Shown here: in pieces, positions 1 through 7,922 of the stretch
How the letters are laid out: each line of letters begins with the position of its first letter
Numbering within the stretch: position 1 is the first letter of the stretch
Assembly: GCA_910587465.1 (NCBI GenBank)
Contig: CAJUMS010000013.1
Location: forward strand, 1 to 49,108
Length of the DNA stretch: 49,108 bases
Direction of reading: 5' to 3'
Origin: an uncultured Oscillospiraceae bacterium
Lineage (GTDB): Bacteria; Bacillota; Clostridia; Oscillospirales; Ruminococcaceae
Notes under the pieces: generated by a model
The model's input: the letters and a program-made list of their open reading frames with translations, nothing else
The model's database searches: none
Told to the model about the DNA's origin: nothing
Made by a program: the position numbers and the translations under genes

Positions 1-993
1 CTGATCGAGGTCGACCATAAAGTGGAAAAAGTTGAACTTTTTCTCAGTCCGGTTTGCCATAAGCTCGCACAGACGGTCGTATTCCTCGAAAATGCGCGGC
101 AGGTCCTCTTCGGTGAGCGCATACGGCTCCTTTTCGTCGGTAACGACGGGCTCGGCGGAGAGCTGTTCAAATCCCAAATCACGCAGATGCAGTACGTCTT
201 CGGTAAAGTCGAGGTTGTATTTCGTGAATGTAGCGCGGACATAGAAATCCTTGTCGCCGCGCTGAGCCACCAATTTCTGAAATTTCGGCACGATAACGTC
301 ATACGCGCTCTTTCCGTTGAGCGTCTTGCGGATACGGTCGGTAGTCTCGCGCCGGCCGTCCAGCGACAGCACAACGTTAACCATTTCGCGGTTTATGTAG
401 TCGATCTTCTCGTCGTCAAGCAACACGCCGTTAGTCGTAATGGTAAAACGGAAATTCTTATTATGCTGCTTCTCAATGGAACGCGCATAATTCACCGTTT
501 CGACGACGGTATCCCAAGCCATAAGCGGTTCGCCGCCAAAGAAATCAAGCTCGATATTCTCACGGTTAGCCGACTTCTCGATAAGGAAGTCGATAGCTTT
601 TTTTCCTGTTTCGGAAGACATTATGCAGCGCTCGCCGCCGAAGTCGCCCGTCTGCGCGAAGCAGTACTCGCACCGCAGATTGCAGTCATGCGCGACATTA
701 AGGCACATCGACTTTACGGGGCTCTTCACCATAGTCTCCGAATACTTCTGATAATCGTCATCTGCGAATAAAGAGCCCTCTTTATACAAAGAGTATAATT
801 CCTTGTATGTTTCGCGAATGTCCTCCTCAGGGTAAGCGGAGAGCTTTTCGGGCAGCTCCGCGGGCATGTCCTCCGTTAGCGGAGCAGTAATGTGATCAAG
901 CATATCAAACGCGCAGTCATCGAACACATGAACGCCGTTGCTGTCCGCGTCAAGTACTATATTATATCCTAACTGTTTAAACTTATGAACCAT
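1..993 (-). CDS. scfB: SCIFF radical SAM maturase, C-terminus cut off by window edge
   Basis: Radical SAM enzyme that installs thioether crosslinks in the SCIFF peptide encoded just upstream. I translated the minus strand from ATG at 993; 331 codons stay open to the window edge, so the C-terminal SPASM part lies outside. The N-terminus begins MVHKFKQLGYN, and a CNLRCEYC motif gives the CX3CX2C cluster that binds the SAM-cleaving iron-sulfur cluster, followed by a DFFGGEPL segment typical of the family. A GAGG sits 5 bases before the start. It follows the SCIFF gene with 110 bases between them, the usual order in Clostridia. The family assignment is firm because of the adjacent SCIFF precursor; the missing C-terminus cannot be assessed. 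Confidence 0.93.
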   Translation of the reverse strand, partial: MVHKFKQLGYNIVLDADSNGVHVFDDCAFDMLDHITAPLTEDMPAELPEKLSAYPEEDIRETYKELYSLYKEGSLFADDDYQKYSETMVKSPVKSMCLNVAHDCNLRCEYCFAQTGDFGGERCIMSSETGKKAIDFLIEKSANRENIELDFFGGEPLMAWDTVVETVNYARSIEKQHNKNFRFTITTNGVLLDDEKIDYINREMVNVVLSLDGRRETTDRIRKTLNGKSAYDVIVPKFQKLVAQRGDKDFYVRATFTKYNLDFTEDVLHLRDLGFEQLSAEPVVTDEKEPYALTEEDLPRIFEEYDRLCELMANRTEKKFNFFHFMVDLDQ

Positions 994-1019
994 AACAACC
1001 TCAATAAATCAAAATAATA

Positions 1020-1037
1020 GGGCGAGATATCCCGCCC
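1020..1037 (-). terminator. Hairpin between SCIFF gene and maturase (possible attenuator)
   Basis: On the minus strand GGGCG pairs with CGCCC around an AT-rich loop containing GATATC, followed by TATTATTTTG. The stem is short and the T-run broken, so complete termination is unlikely. A partial stop here would give more peptide mRNA than maturase mRNA. That role is inference. Confidence 0.45.
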
Positions 1038-1103
1038 AAATTTACACACTTTTTTGCGCTTTCCCCGCCGAAAGCGAGGAAAACACAAAGACACACAACG
1101 TAT

Positions 1104-1247
1104 TTACTTGACCGACTCGCACTTCTGATTAGCAACGGTGCAGGAGGTCTTGCAAGCGGACTGGCAGGAACTCTGGCACTTGCCGCAGCCGCCCTTTTCC
1201 GCGCTCGCCTTCAAGTTAGCCTTATTGATAGTTACAACATGCTTCAA
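1104..1247 (-). CDS. scfA: SCIFF ribosomally made peptide precursor (six cysteines)
   Basis: A 47-residue peptide of the 'six cysteines in forty-five' family, the substrate of the downstream radical SAM maturase. The start is TTG at 1247, with AGAGGTG 6 bases upstream, giving MKHVVTINKANLKA at the N-terminus, the conserved leader. Cysteines are at 21, 24, 28, 32, 36 and 43 in the pattern CGKCQSSCQSACKTSC...C. The gene is easily missed because of its length and TTG start. A strong promoter lies directly upstream, so the peptide gene is first in the operon. The biological role of mature SCIFF is not settled in what I know of the family. Confidence 0.96.
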   Translation of the reverse strand: MKHVVTINKANLKASAEKGGCGKCQSSCQSACKTSCTVANQKCESVK

Positions 1248-1274
1248 TGGTAACACCTCTTTCATATGTATTGC

Positions 1275-1290
1275 GATAACCGCTGTTATC
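1275..1290. promoter_or_regulatory. Perfect 6-4-6 inverted repeat at the SCIFF transcription start
   Basis: GATAAC, four bases, GTTATC. It begins 2 bases downstream of the -10 box at 1292-1297, so it should cover the start of transcription. This placement fits a repressor operator; the adjacent XRE regulator is one candidate binder. It could also be a small 5'-end RNA hairpin. Confidence 0.45.
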
Positions 1291-1291
1291 T

Positions 1292-1320
1292 ATTATAGCA
1301 TATACCGACGAATTTTTCAA
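1292..1320 (-). promoter_or_regulatory. Sigma-A type promoter of the SCIFF operon
   Basis: Minus strand TTGAAA (1320-1315), 17-base spacer, TATAAT (1297-1292). Near-consensus and correctly placed 45 bases before the SCIFF start codon. Confidence 0.85.
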
Positions 1321-1326
1321 GGGGTT

Positions 1327-1845
1327 TTACGATTTTTTATCATTACCTTTTCCGTCAAAGGCGTTGCGTTCCACATAGCCCATCATCACGTTGTATGAAA
1401 TGATTCGCGCGGTTACCGACACGAGAAATCCCAATCCTATTCCCCATATCTTGCCCAGCGCCGCCGAAAACGCTATTATTGCCACGGCAAAAAGGGTCGG
1501 GACCACAAAGGTGAACCAATGCTCTCTTTTCCACTTTTTGGTAAAATATTGTTTTCTGTCTTCGAGCGAAAACGAGCTGTCCCCCAGCACGCTCTTAAGA
1601 TTTTCCTCGGCGGCGGACTGCGCCTCCGTTTCGTCAAGGCGTTTGCCGCTCAACATTTCATTTATGCTGACCCCGTAGAACTTCGACAGCTCCATAAGCA
1701 TTTCAACGGGCGGCATATAGTTACCGTTTTCCCAGCGTGAAATCGTCTTGTTTGATGTGCCGAGCTTTTCCGCAAGCTGCTCCTGAGTAAGCTCTTGTTC
1801 GCGGCGCAGCTCCGAAAGGAATTTACCGATTTTAACAGTATCCAT
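1327..1845 (-). CDS. XRE-family transcriptional regulator with C-terminal membrane helices
   Basis: A 172-residue protein with an N-terminal helix-turn-helix of the Cro/C1 type (about residues 6-60: KLGTSNKTISRWENG is the recognition region), a charged linker, then two hydrophobic segments (about 110-130 and 134-155) ending in a basic tail. Membrane-anchored XRE proteins of this shape are common in Firmicutes and usually control a neighbouring gene. I chose ATG at 1845 because GAGG lies 8 bases upstream; a GTG at 1854 overlaps that site and is less likely. It ends 7 bases before the -35 box of the SCIFF promoter and runs the same way, so read-through could reach SCIFF. The ligand or signal is unknown. 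Confidence 0.85.
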   Translation of the reverse strand: MDTVKIGKFLSELRREQELTQEQLAEKLGTSNKTISRWENGNYMPPVEMLMELSKFYGVSINEMLSGKRLDETEAQSAAEENLKSVLGDSSFSLEDRKQYFTKKWKREHWFTFVVPTLFAVAIIAFSAALGKIWGIGLGFLVSVTARIISYNVMMGYVERNAFDGKGNDKKS

Positions 1846-1924
1846 AGTTATCACCTCAGCAATATAATAACAAAATTATGAGGAAATGTACAGGACAAAA
1901 AACGCGAATGGCGCTGTTAAGCGA

Positions 1925-1957
1925 AAAAGCAAAAAGCCCCGCAGCCGCGAGGCTTTT
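1925..1957 (-). terminator. Rho-independent terminator after the small acidic membrane protein
   Basis: Minus strand AAAAGCCTCGC, loop GGCT, GCGGGGCTTTT followed by TGCTTTTTCGC: an 11-pair GC-rich stem with one mismatch and a T-rich tail. Confidence 0.8.
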
Positions 1958-1970
1958 AAATTTCCCACAA

Positions 1971-2294
1971 TTACAACTCCTCGTCAGAATCCTCATCGGT
2001 CTCCTCGGAGAAAATATCGGTGTTCGAGAACGGTGACGCCTCGGCGGCAGCCTCGACCGCGCTGCTCTCGGGAACCGCATCCGCGACTGCCTTTGCGAGA
2101 GACGGTTCGTCTTCAACGTCCATATCCTCGTCAAAGTCGAAATCCCAATCGTCATCAATATCGTCGCTGTCCCAATCGTCGTAGTAGTTATCCTCGTTTT
2201 CCTTTTCGAGTTTTTTCTTGGTGATATAAGTCGCCGCGGCGATACCTCCCGCAACAGCCAGCGCACCCACCATAAAAATACCTAAAGCCTTCAT
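1971..2294 (-). CDS. Small membrane-anchored protein with acidic cytoplasmic tail, function unknown
   Basis: 107 residues. Residues 4-25 form one hydrophobic helix with glycine and alanine small-residue motifs, followed by a basic KKKLEKE stop-transfer stretch and then about 75 residues rich in aspartate and glutamate (for example DDWDSDDIDDDWDFDFD). No known domain recognised. AAGGAGG lies 7 bases before the ATG, so translation should be strong. It is a single-gene unit: its own promoter is at 2347-2375 and a terminator at 1925-1957. Similar short anchored acidic proteins occur in Clostridia without assigned function. Confidence 0.8.
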   Translation of the reverse strand: MKALGIFMVGALAVAGGIAAATYITKKKLEKENEDNYYDDWDSDDIDDDWDFDFDEDMDVEDEPSLAKAVADAVPESSAVEAAAEASPFSNTDIFSEETDEDSDEEL

Positions 2295-2346
2295 AGCTAT
2301 TCCTCCTTAAGCTTGCGGAAACCGTCAGTTTCCGTTCTGTACATCT

Positions 2347-2375
2347 ATTATATACCTATTTAAAAAAATTTGCAA
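2347..2375 (-). promoter_or_regulatory. Promoter of the small acidic membrane protein gene, with leader hairpin
   Basis: TTGCAA (2375-2370), 17 bases, TATAAT (2352-2347) on the minus strand. The transcribed leader has a perfect hairpin at 2317-2333: GGAAAC, TGACG, GTTTCC, ending 8 bases before the ribosome binding site. It may stabilise the mRNA or tune translation. Confidence 0.8.
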
Positions 2376-2412
2376 GTGTCAGCGAAAAATTTGGTAACTT
2401 TCACCAAACAGA

Positions 2413-3153
2413 CTACATATTTCCTGTCATATTCATCAAAATCGAAATTGCCGCTATTGGCGCGGTCTCGCACCGCAGGATACGCTTCCCGAGCGATACC
2501 GACGCAAATCCCCACCGCTGAAGCTCCTCAGCCTCGGCAGGCTCAAAGCCGCCCTCGCTTCCGATAACGATATCCACATTTTTCCGAAATTCGCTGACCG
2601 CGCTTTTCAGCGGAACATCGGAGCACTCATAAAACATTATTCCCGTATTTTCGGGGGAAATGAAATTTTTTAAATCGGTAAATTCCACCGCGTTTTTTAC
2701 AATCGGTATAATGCCGCGTCCGCACTGCTTTGCAGCCTCCAATGAAATTTTTTGGTATCTCGGCAGCTTTTTCGATATTTGCTTTTCGTCGGGTCTTGAA
2801 ACGCAGCGTTTGGTAAAAATCGGAATAATTTCCGACGCGCCGCATTCCACAGCCTTTTGTACGATAAATTCCATTTTATCGCTTTTTGGCATTGCCTGAA
2901 ACAGTCGCAGATAAACGCTCGGCTCGGCTTTGTTGATGCTTTTTTCCAGTACTCTAAACGTACAGTATTCGCCCGTCACCTCGTCAAGCTCAGCGAGATA
3001 ATCGGTGCGATGACCGTCGCACAGCACCGCGGGACTGCCCTTTCGCATTCTCAGCACCGACGTGATGTGCTTTACGTCCTCTCCGCTTACGACCGCGTTC
3101 TCATCGGATATATTATCGGTGAAAAATCTGGGGTATCTCCAGCGCTCTGTCAT
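2413..3153 (-). CDS. rsmE: 16S rRNA (uracil-1498-N3)-methyltransferase
   Basis: SPOUT-class methyltransferase that methylates U1498 of 16S rRNA using SAM. 246 residues, normal for the family. The N-terminal PUA-like RNA-binding part is followed by the knotted SAM-binding domain: IGSEGG at 197-202 and LGKRILRCETA at 221-231 are the family signatures (usually IGPEGG and LGxRILRTETA). It is the last gene of a four-gene minus-strand operon, 4 bases after the thioesterase gene. In many Firmicutes rsmE follows prmA; that partner is not here. Confidence 0.93.
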   Translation of the reverse strand: MTERWRYPRFFTDNISDENAVVSGEDVKHITSVLRMRKGSPAVLCDGHRTDYLAELDEVTGEYCTFRVLEKSINKAEPSVYLRLFQAMPKSDKMEFIVQKAVECGASEIIPIFTKRCVSRPDEKQISKKLPRYQKISLEAAKQCGRGIIPIVKNAVEFTDLKNFISPENTGIMFYECSDVPLKSAVSEFRKNVDIVIGSEGGFEPAEAEELQRWGFASVSLGKRILRCETAPIAAISILMNMTGNM

Positions 3154-3157
3154 AATA

Positions 3158-3589
3158 TCACCTGTTTTTGTCCGGCTCCGCCTGTTTTTCCATTAGCGCG
3201 TAAAACTCGGGCATTGCCTTTTTGAAATTCAGCGGGTGAAACGTCTTTGCGTCCACGAACCCGTGAGAGCTCGTTCCCGTTGACAGCACCTCGGTCTCGC
3301 CCTTTCGTGTGACTGTATAATCGAATTCTATCCTCGCGGGGGTAAGCCGCGCAATCCTCGCTTCGATAAGCAGCGTGTCGTCGTACCTCGCGGGAAGTCT
3401 GTATCGGCAGGAAATGCCCGTAACGGGGAGCATTACGCCCCTTTTTTCCATTTCCGCGTAGCTCATGCCCGCCGCTTTGATATAGTCTGTCCGCGCTATT
3501 TCAAACCAGACGGGGTACACTGCGTGGTGGACCACACCCATGCAGTCCGTTTCGGCATACCGCACAGTTACTTCGGTAATATTGGGCAT
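3158..3589 (-). CDS. Acyl-CoA thioesterase, YbgC/FadM hot-dog family
   Basis: 143-residue single hot-dog fold protein that hydrolyses acyl-CoA thioesters. The N-terminal segment VRYAETDCMGVVHHAVYPVWFE matches the family active-site stretch with the catalytic aspartate (YAETD, then GVVHH). I place the start at ATG 3589, 5 bases after AGGTGG; a GTG at 3598 would overlap that site. It starts 9 bases after the SDR gene and ends 4 bases before rsmE, so it is co-transcribed. Exact acyl chain specificity cannot be read from sequence. Confidence 0.87.
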   Translation of the reverse strand: MPNITEVTVRYAETDCMGVVHHAVYPVWFEIARTDYIKAAGMSYAEMEKRGVMLPVTGISCRYRLPARYDDTLLIEARIARLTPARIEFDYTVTRKGETEVLSTGTSSHGFVDAKTFHPLNFKKAMPEFYALMEKQAEPDKNR

Positions 3590-3598
3590 CGCAGCCAC

Positions 3599-4366
3599 CT
3601 AAGTCCTTTCTCTTTTGTACTGGAACAATCCCGCACCTACCGCGAGTAGCTTATCGGGCAATATTTTGGCAAGGCAGACAGCCGTTTTCATAAAGACGTT
3701 TTCGCTGATCATCAGCGTTCCCGCGAACATCTCTCTTACCGCATGCTCCGCAAGCTTTTCGCTGGGATACGGACGCGTAAGGAACTTCACGCGCGCAGTT
3801 TCGCCGAACTCAGTAGACACGGGCCCCGGGCAAAGCATCGAAATATGAACGTGACTGTGCTTTGAGCGCAGCTCTTCGGCGACTGCCTGCGTCATACGGA
3901 CGATATACGCCTTGCTCGCGTAATAGGACGAAAACCACGGACCGGGCAGAAATCCCGCTATGCTTGCCGTATTTAGGATATATCCGCAGTCGCGGCGCTT
4001 GAAATCGCGCAGAAACAGCTTAAACAGTATGTGGAACGCCTTTATGTTCACATCGAGCATATCAAGCTCGCGTTCAAGATTTGTTTCTGTAAAATCACCG
4101 AAAACTCCATATCCCGCGTTGTTTATGAGAATATCAATATTATACTTGCGTACCTTGTTGTACAGCGCGAACACCTGATTTTCCTTTGACAGATCCGCGG
4201 CAATAAACATTACTTTTACGCCGTACTTTTCGGTGAGCTCGTTTTTAAGCTCGATAAGCCTGTCGCGGCGGCGCGCGGTGATTATTACGTTTATCCCGTG
4301 ACTCGCGAGTGAGCGGGCGATGTCGCGTCCAATCCCCGAGCTTGCGCCCGTTACCAATGCAATCAT
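3599..4366 (-). CDS. Short-chain dehydrogenase/reductase (SDR)
   Basis: Classical NAD(P)-dependent SDR, 255 residues from the chosen start. Visible motifs, numbered from that start: TGASSGIG at 6-13 (dinucleotide binding), NNAG at 82-85, catalytic Ser135, Tyr148 and Lys152 (YYASK). Basic residues after the second strand (TARRRDR) suggest NADPH preference. ATG 4366 has GAGG 6 bases before it; an alternative ATG at 4378 forms an ATGA overlap with the stop of the esterase gene but lacks an upstream binding site. The substrate is unknown; similarity to the DltE/YqjQ-like group is only a guess. Confidence 0.88.
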   Translation of the reverse strand: MIALVTGASSGIGRDIARSLASHGINVIITARRRDRLIELKNELTEKYGVKVMFIAADLSKENQVFALYNKVRKYNIDILINNAGYGVFGDFTETNLERELDMLDVNIKAFHILFKLFLRDFKRRDCGYILNTASIAGFLPGPWFSSYYASKAYIVRMTQAVAEELRSKHSHVHISMLCPGPVSTEFGETARVKFLTRPYPSEKLAEHAVREMFAGTLMISENVFMKTAVCLAKILPDKLLAVGAGLFQYKRERT

Positions 4367-4374
4367 ATTCAACC

Positions 4375-5886
4375 TCATTTCTTAATTCTGAACGGCGCGA
4401 GCGGCAGCCCAAATCCACTGAAAATGTGGATGTCGGCGTAGTTCTTCCACAGATACCGTACTCCGCATGGGCGTTCGATTGCGTCGTCAGAGAGGAAAAT
4501 GCGCTCGCCCGAAACGTCCGCGTAAACCGGTATGTATACGCCGTCCTCGCCGCACATCTCAAATCCCTCGGGCTCGCCCTTTACCTTGAAACCGCCGCGC
4601 GCGTTGGCGAACTGGAGCTCCACCATATCGCCGCGCCAAATAACGTTCTTCAACGTCGGCGCAAACGCTCCGTCGCAGCCGCCGTATACCATATCCAGCG
4701 CCTGCATTGCAAACCTGTGACCGACGGGTTGCTTGTCTTTGGGGTGAATATCGTCGCGCTCGCCGCAGTCGAGCAGCACTGCTATACCCGTGTTCTTGAT
4801 CGTCTTGTACGCACGCATCTGAGCTTCGCGGATACGGCTCCAGCTGTCGCCGTCGGGGCTGCCGCCCGCATACATCGGAAGCTGTCCGATTATAAACGGC
4901 AGCTCGTCATCGCCCCAAGCCTCGCGCCAGTTGCGGATAAGCTGCGTAAGCAGCGTATAATAAGCGTCGGGGTGGGTCTCATCGGTCTCGCCCTGATACC
5001 AAAGCACGCCGCCGAGAGTATACGGCAGCACGCGCGATACCATGCTCTCGTATAGGATACCCGGCGCGGTAGGGTTGCAGGGAGCCATAGGTCCGGGATA
5101 ACGGTCGGGACCTACCGACATACAATATTCCAGACAGCCATCCCAGGTATGTTCACCCTCGGAAGCGTAGTATTCACCGCTCTTTTCCCACCATCTCTGC
5201 TGATATTTCTCGTATTCGCGGTAATCGGATATGAGTTGATTTATGTCCTTGCCTTCAATGGCAGCGTCATAATCATCAAAGTAGACCTTTGTGTCGCCCG
5301 TCGCGTATTCGCGCTGTATCCAGCAGGAGGCGGAGGTTCCGCCCCAGTTGCAGCCGATAACGCCGACAGTCACGTCAAGATACTGCGACATCTCCTTGGC
5401 AAAGTAGTAGCCGACCGCGCTCCAGTGCGCCGCAGCATCCTTATCGGAGAAATCGGTCCACTTCGCGTTCTGCATATTTTCTTCATAGTCCTCATCGTAG
5501 ATTGTTTTCTTGGGCACATAATAGTAGCGAACGTCCTTGGTATCATCATTTTCGAGCGCTTCCTTGCCGCCCTTGCAGTTGCATAGCTCGAATTCCATAT
5601 TTGATTGTCCGCCCGCAAGCCACACCTCGCCGATAGCTACGTTCTCAATACGGATAACATTGTCGTTGTCCGCGTCGTAGAGCTTTAAAATAACAAAACG
5701 GCACGCTCCCATGGGCGGGAATACAATCTTCCACTTACCGTTCGTTACGGTACAGGAGGATCTGAAACCGCAGAGCTCGCCGATTACTTCCGTACCTTCA
5801 TCGCCAGTTCCGAAAATGCAGATGTTCCTGCTCCTCTGCAAGACCATTCCGTTCGTAAAAATAGGCGCTGTCTGAAATTTTCCCAT
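4375..5886 (-). CDS. Sialate O-acetylesterase-like SGNH carbohydrate esterase
   Basis: 503-residue esterase of the family that removes O-acetyl groups from sialic acids or plant polysaccharides. An N-terminal beta-rich region is followed by the SGNH domain: GGQSNME with nucleophile Ser95, a WYQGETD block, and a late DDIHPKDKQPVGHR segment holding the Asp/His pair. No signal peptide is visible, so it probably acts in the cytoplasm on imported sugars. ATG 5886 is preceded by AGGAG at 8 bases; a TTG at 5904 lies upstream of that site and is rejected. It is the first gene of the operon behind a near-perfect promoter. Confidence 0.88.
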   Translation of the reverse strand: MGKFQTAPIFTNGMVLQRSRNICIFGTGDEGTEVIGELCGFRSSCTVTNGKWKIVFPPMGACRFVILKLYDADNDNVIRIENVAIGEVWLAGGQSNMEFELCNCKGGKEALENDDTKDVRYYYVPKKTIYDEDYEENMQNAKWTDFSDKDAAAHWSAVGYYFAKEMSQYLDVTVGVIGCNWGGTSASCWIQREYATGDTKVYFDDYDAAIEGKDINQLISDYREYEKYQQRWWEKSGEYYASEGEHTWDGCLEYCMSVGPDRYPGPMAPCNPTAPGILYESMVSRVLPYTLGGVLWYQGETDETHPDAYYTLLTQLIRNWREAWGDDELPFIIGQLPMYAGGSPDGDSWSRIREAQMRAYKTIKNTGIAVLLDCGERDDIHPKDKQPVGHRFAMQALDMVYGGCDGAFAPTLKNVIWRGDMVELQFANARGGFKVKGEPEGFEMCGEDGVYIPVYADVSGERIFLSDDAIERPCGVRYLWKNYADIHIFSGFGLPLAPFRIKK

Positions 5887-5919
5887 AGAGAATTCTCCTT
5901 TCAAGAATGTACTATTTAT

Positions 5920-5948
5920 ATTTTACCGCTTTTTGGACTAAATGTCAA
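5920..5948 (-). promoter_or_regulatory. Promoter of the esterase-SDR-thioesterase-rsmE operon
   Basis: TTGACA (5948-5943), 17 bases, TAAAAT (5925-5920) on the minus strand, 34 bases before the esterase start. Divergent to the ABC exporter promoter beside it. Confidence 0.87.
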
Positions 5949-5956
5949 GAAATATC

Positions 5957-5985
5957 TTTACAATTTTAAAAAAATATATTATAAT
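5957..5985 (+). promoter_or_regulatory. Promoter of the ABC exporter operon
   Basis: TTTACA (5957-5962), 17 very AT-rich bases, TATAAT (5980-5985). It faces away from the esterase promoter, and the two -35 boxes are only 8 bases apart, so one regulator could act on both. Confidence 0.75.
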
Positions 5986-6092
5986 AATAAGATAAGGATA
6001 ATTTAAGCAAAAGCAGGTACGCATTTATAATATTTAATTAAAAATCATAGCAGCTCGTGGTGCATGGCTTGCTTTTAAATCAGGAGGATAGT

Positions 6093-7922
6093 ATGTTTAG
6101 GCTGGCTAGGTATCTGAAGGAATTTAAGCTTAACGTTACCGTGGGTCCCGTATGTAAGTTTACGGAGGCGGTATTTGAGCTCATTGTTCCGTTGGTCATG
6201 GCGGAGATAATCGATGTGGGCATAAAGAACGGCGATACGGATTATATCTGGAAGCACGGCATGATATTGGTGGCGCTTGCGGTGTGCGGGCTTACGTTTG
6301 CGCTTATCTGCCAATATATGGCAAGCGTAGCCTCGCAGGGTGTGGGGACGCGACTGCGCGACGATCTGTATAAGCACATCAATACGCTGTCGTATAAGGA
6401 GCTTGACAAGCTTGGCACGGCGGCGCTGGTTACGCGCATTTCCAACGACGTCAACCAAGTGCAGACCGCTGTGGCAATGCTTATAAGATTGGTGGTAAGA
6501 GCGCCGTTTTTGGTAATAGGCGCTACGGTCATGGCGTTTTCTATTTCGGCGCGGCTGTCGCTGATATTCCTCGGGGCAATGGCGGCGATAGTCGCCGTGA
6601 TGTACCCGATAATGCGCGTTACGGTAAAGCTGTTCAAGAAACAGCAGAGGTCGCTTGACGGAATTTCGCGCATAACAAGGGAGAATTTGTCGGGAGTGCG
6701 CGTTGTAAGAGCATTCTCGCGGCAGGAGCACGAAACGAATCGCTTTGAGGAGACCGCCGAGGAATACAGAAAGTTCGCGGTAAAGGCGGGTAGGATAAAC
6801 GCGCTGCTCAACCCCGCGATATTCGTGGCGGTGAACGTCGCGTATCTGCTGATAGTGTGGCTTGGCGGCGGCTTTGTGGACACGGGTATCGACGGTATGA
6901 CACAGGGTAAGGTAATAGCGCTCGTTAACTATATGACGCAGATATCGCTCGCGTTAGTTGTTGTAGCCAATCTGGTGACTATATTCACAAAGGCGGCAGC
7001 GTCTGCGGCGCGTATCAATGAGATTTTCGATATGCAGCCCTCGGTAGTCGGTGCAAAGACATCACCCAAACAGAACAAAAACGCTCCCGCAATAGAATTC
7101 GACAACGTAAGTTTTTCCTATGTTGGCGGCAACACGATGTTGCAAAGCCAACGCCAAGGGGGCGGCACGGATGCCGCCCAACCAAGCGTTGGCGGCGAAA
7201 ATTCGCTTGAAAAGCTGTCATTCACGCTTGGCAGGGGAGAGACCCTCGGAATAATCGGTGGTACCGGCTCGGGTAAGTCAACGCTCGTCAACCTGCTTTG
7301 CCGTTTCTACGACTGCGGCAGCGGTGCGGTAAAGGTCAACGGCGCGGACGTGCGCGACTATCCGACCAAAGAGCTGAGACGGCTTGTTGGCATAGTGCCG
7401 CAGAAAACCGAGCTGCTAAGCGGTACACTCCGGGAGAATATGACCCTCGGCAGAACGGATATCACCGATAAACAGATACAAAAAGCGCTTGAGATAGCGC
7501 AGGCAAAGGATTTTACGGACAATCTCGACGGCGGACTTTACGCTAGAATACTTCAGGGCGGCAAAAACCTCTCGGGCGGACAAAAGCAGCGCTTGACTAT
7601 TGCGAGAGCGGTCGCGCAGAATCCCGAGATATTGATACTTGACGACAGCTCAAGTGCGCTTGATTACGCAACGGACGCGAACCTGCGCAAGGCTTTGAAA
7701 ACGCTGCCAATGACGTGTGTTATTGTGTCACAGAGGGCGAACTCCATACGCCACGCCGATAAAATAATCGTGCTGGACGACGGCGAGGCTGTCGGTATCG
7801 GCACTCACGCTCAATTATTGAAAACCTGCGAGGTATATCATGAAATATGCCTTACGCAGTACACCGAGGAAGAGCTTCTCGAACAGGAGAACGAGGATAG
7901 CAAGGAAGGGGGCGCGGAATAA
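6093..7922 (+). CDS. ABC exporter subunit 1, degenerate ATP-site half, with in-frame insertion
   Basis: Half of a heterodimeric multidrug-type exporter: N-terminal six-helix membrane domain (about 1-320), then an ATPase domain. 609 residues from ATG 6093, preceded by AGGAGG. The ATPase has Walker A GGTGSGKST and signature LSGGQKQ, but Walker B ends LILDDSS (Asp where the catalytic Glu is usual) and the switch histidine is Gln (VSQRANS). This is the degenerate-site pattern known from TM287/288 and BmrCD. Residues 347-368 (NTMLQSQRQ...VGG) are an extra 22-residue segment between the first ATPase strand and the next; see the repeat entry. The stop overlaps the start of subunit 2 by one base (TAATG), so the subunits are translationally coupled. 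Substrate unknown. Confidence 0.92.
   Translation: MFRLARYLKEFKLNVTVGPVCKFTEAVFELIVPLVMAEIIDVGIKNGDTDYIWKHGMILVALAVCGLTFALICQYMASVASQGVGTRLRDDLYKHINTLSYKELDKLGTAALVTRISNDVNQVQTAVAMLIRLVVRAPFLVIGATVMAFSISARLSLIFLGAMAAIVAVMYPIMRVTVKLFKKQQRSLDGISRITRENLSGVRVVRAFSRQEHETNRFEETAEEYRKFAVKAGRINALLNPAIFVAVNVAYLLIVWLGGGFVDTGIDGMTQGKVIALVNYMTQISLALVVVANLVTIFTKAAASAARINEIFDMQPSVVGAKTSPKQNKNAPAIEFDNVSFSYVGGNTMLQSQRQGGGTDAAQPSVGGENSLEKLSFTLGRGETLGIIGGTGSGKSTLVNLLCRFYDCGSGAVKVNGADVRDYPTKELRRLVGIVPQKTELLSGTLRENMTLGRTDITDKQIQKALEIAQAKDFTDNLDGGLYARILQGGKNLSGGQKQRLTIARAVAQNPEILILDDSSSALDYATDANLRKALKTLPMTCVIVSQRANSIRHADKIIVLDDGEAVGIGTHAQLLKTCEVYHEICLTQYTEEELLEQENEDSKEGGAE
7122..7196 (+). repeat. 66 bp palindrome-rich insertion inside the ABC gene, flanked by 9 bp direct repeats
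   Basis: GTTGGCGGC occurs at 7122-7130 and again at 7188-7196, exactly 66 bases (22 codons) apart. The interior holds nested inverted repeats: GCAACA/TGTTGC (7129-7134 with 7138-7143), GCCAACGC/GCGTTGGC (7147-7154 with 7186-7193) and GGGCGGC/GCCGCCC (7160-7166 with 7173-7179). Deleting one 66 bp unit restores a normal-length ATPase N-terminus reading SYVGGENSLEKLSF. This resembles palindromic elements that insert in frame into protein genes, as known for Rickettsia RPEs. No second copy was noticed in the window by eye. Confidence 0.75.

Noticed and set aside
22..771. 249-codon plus-strand open frame
   Set aside because: It is antisense to the SCIFF maturase, whose minus-strand frame has clear radical SAM motifs.
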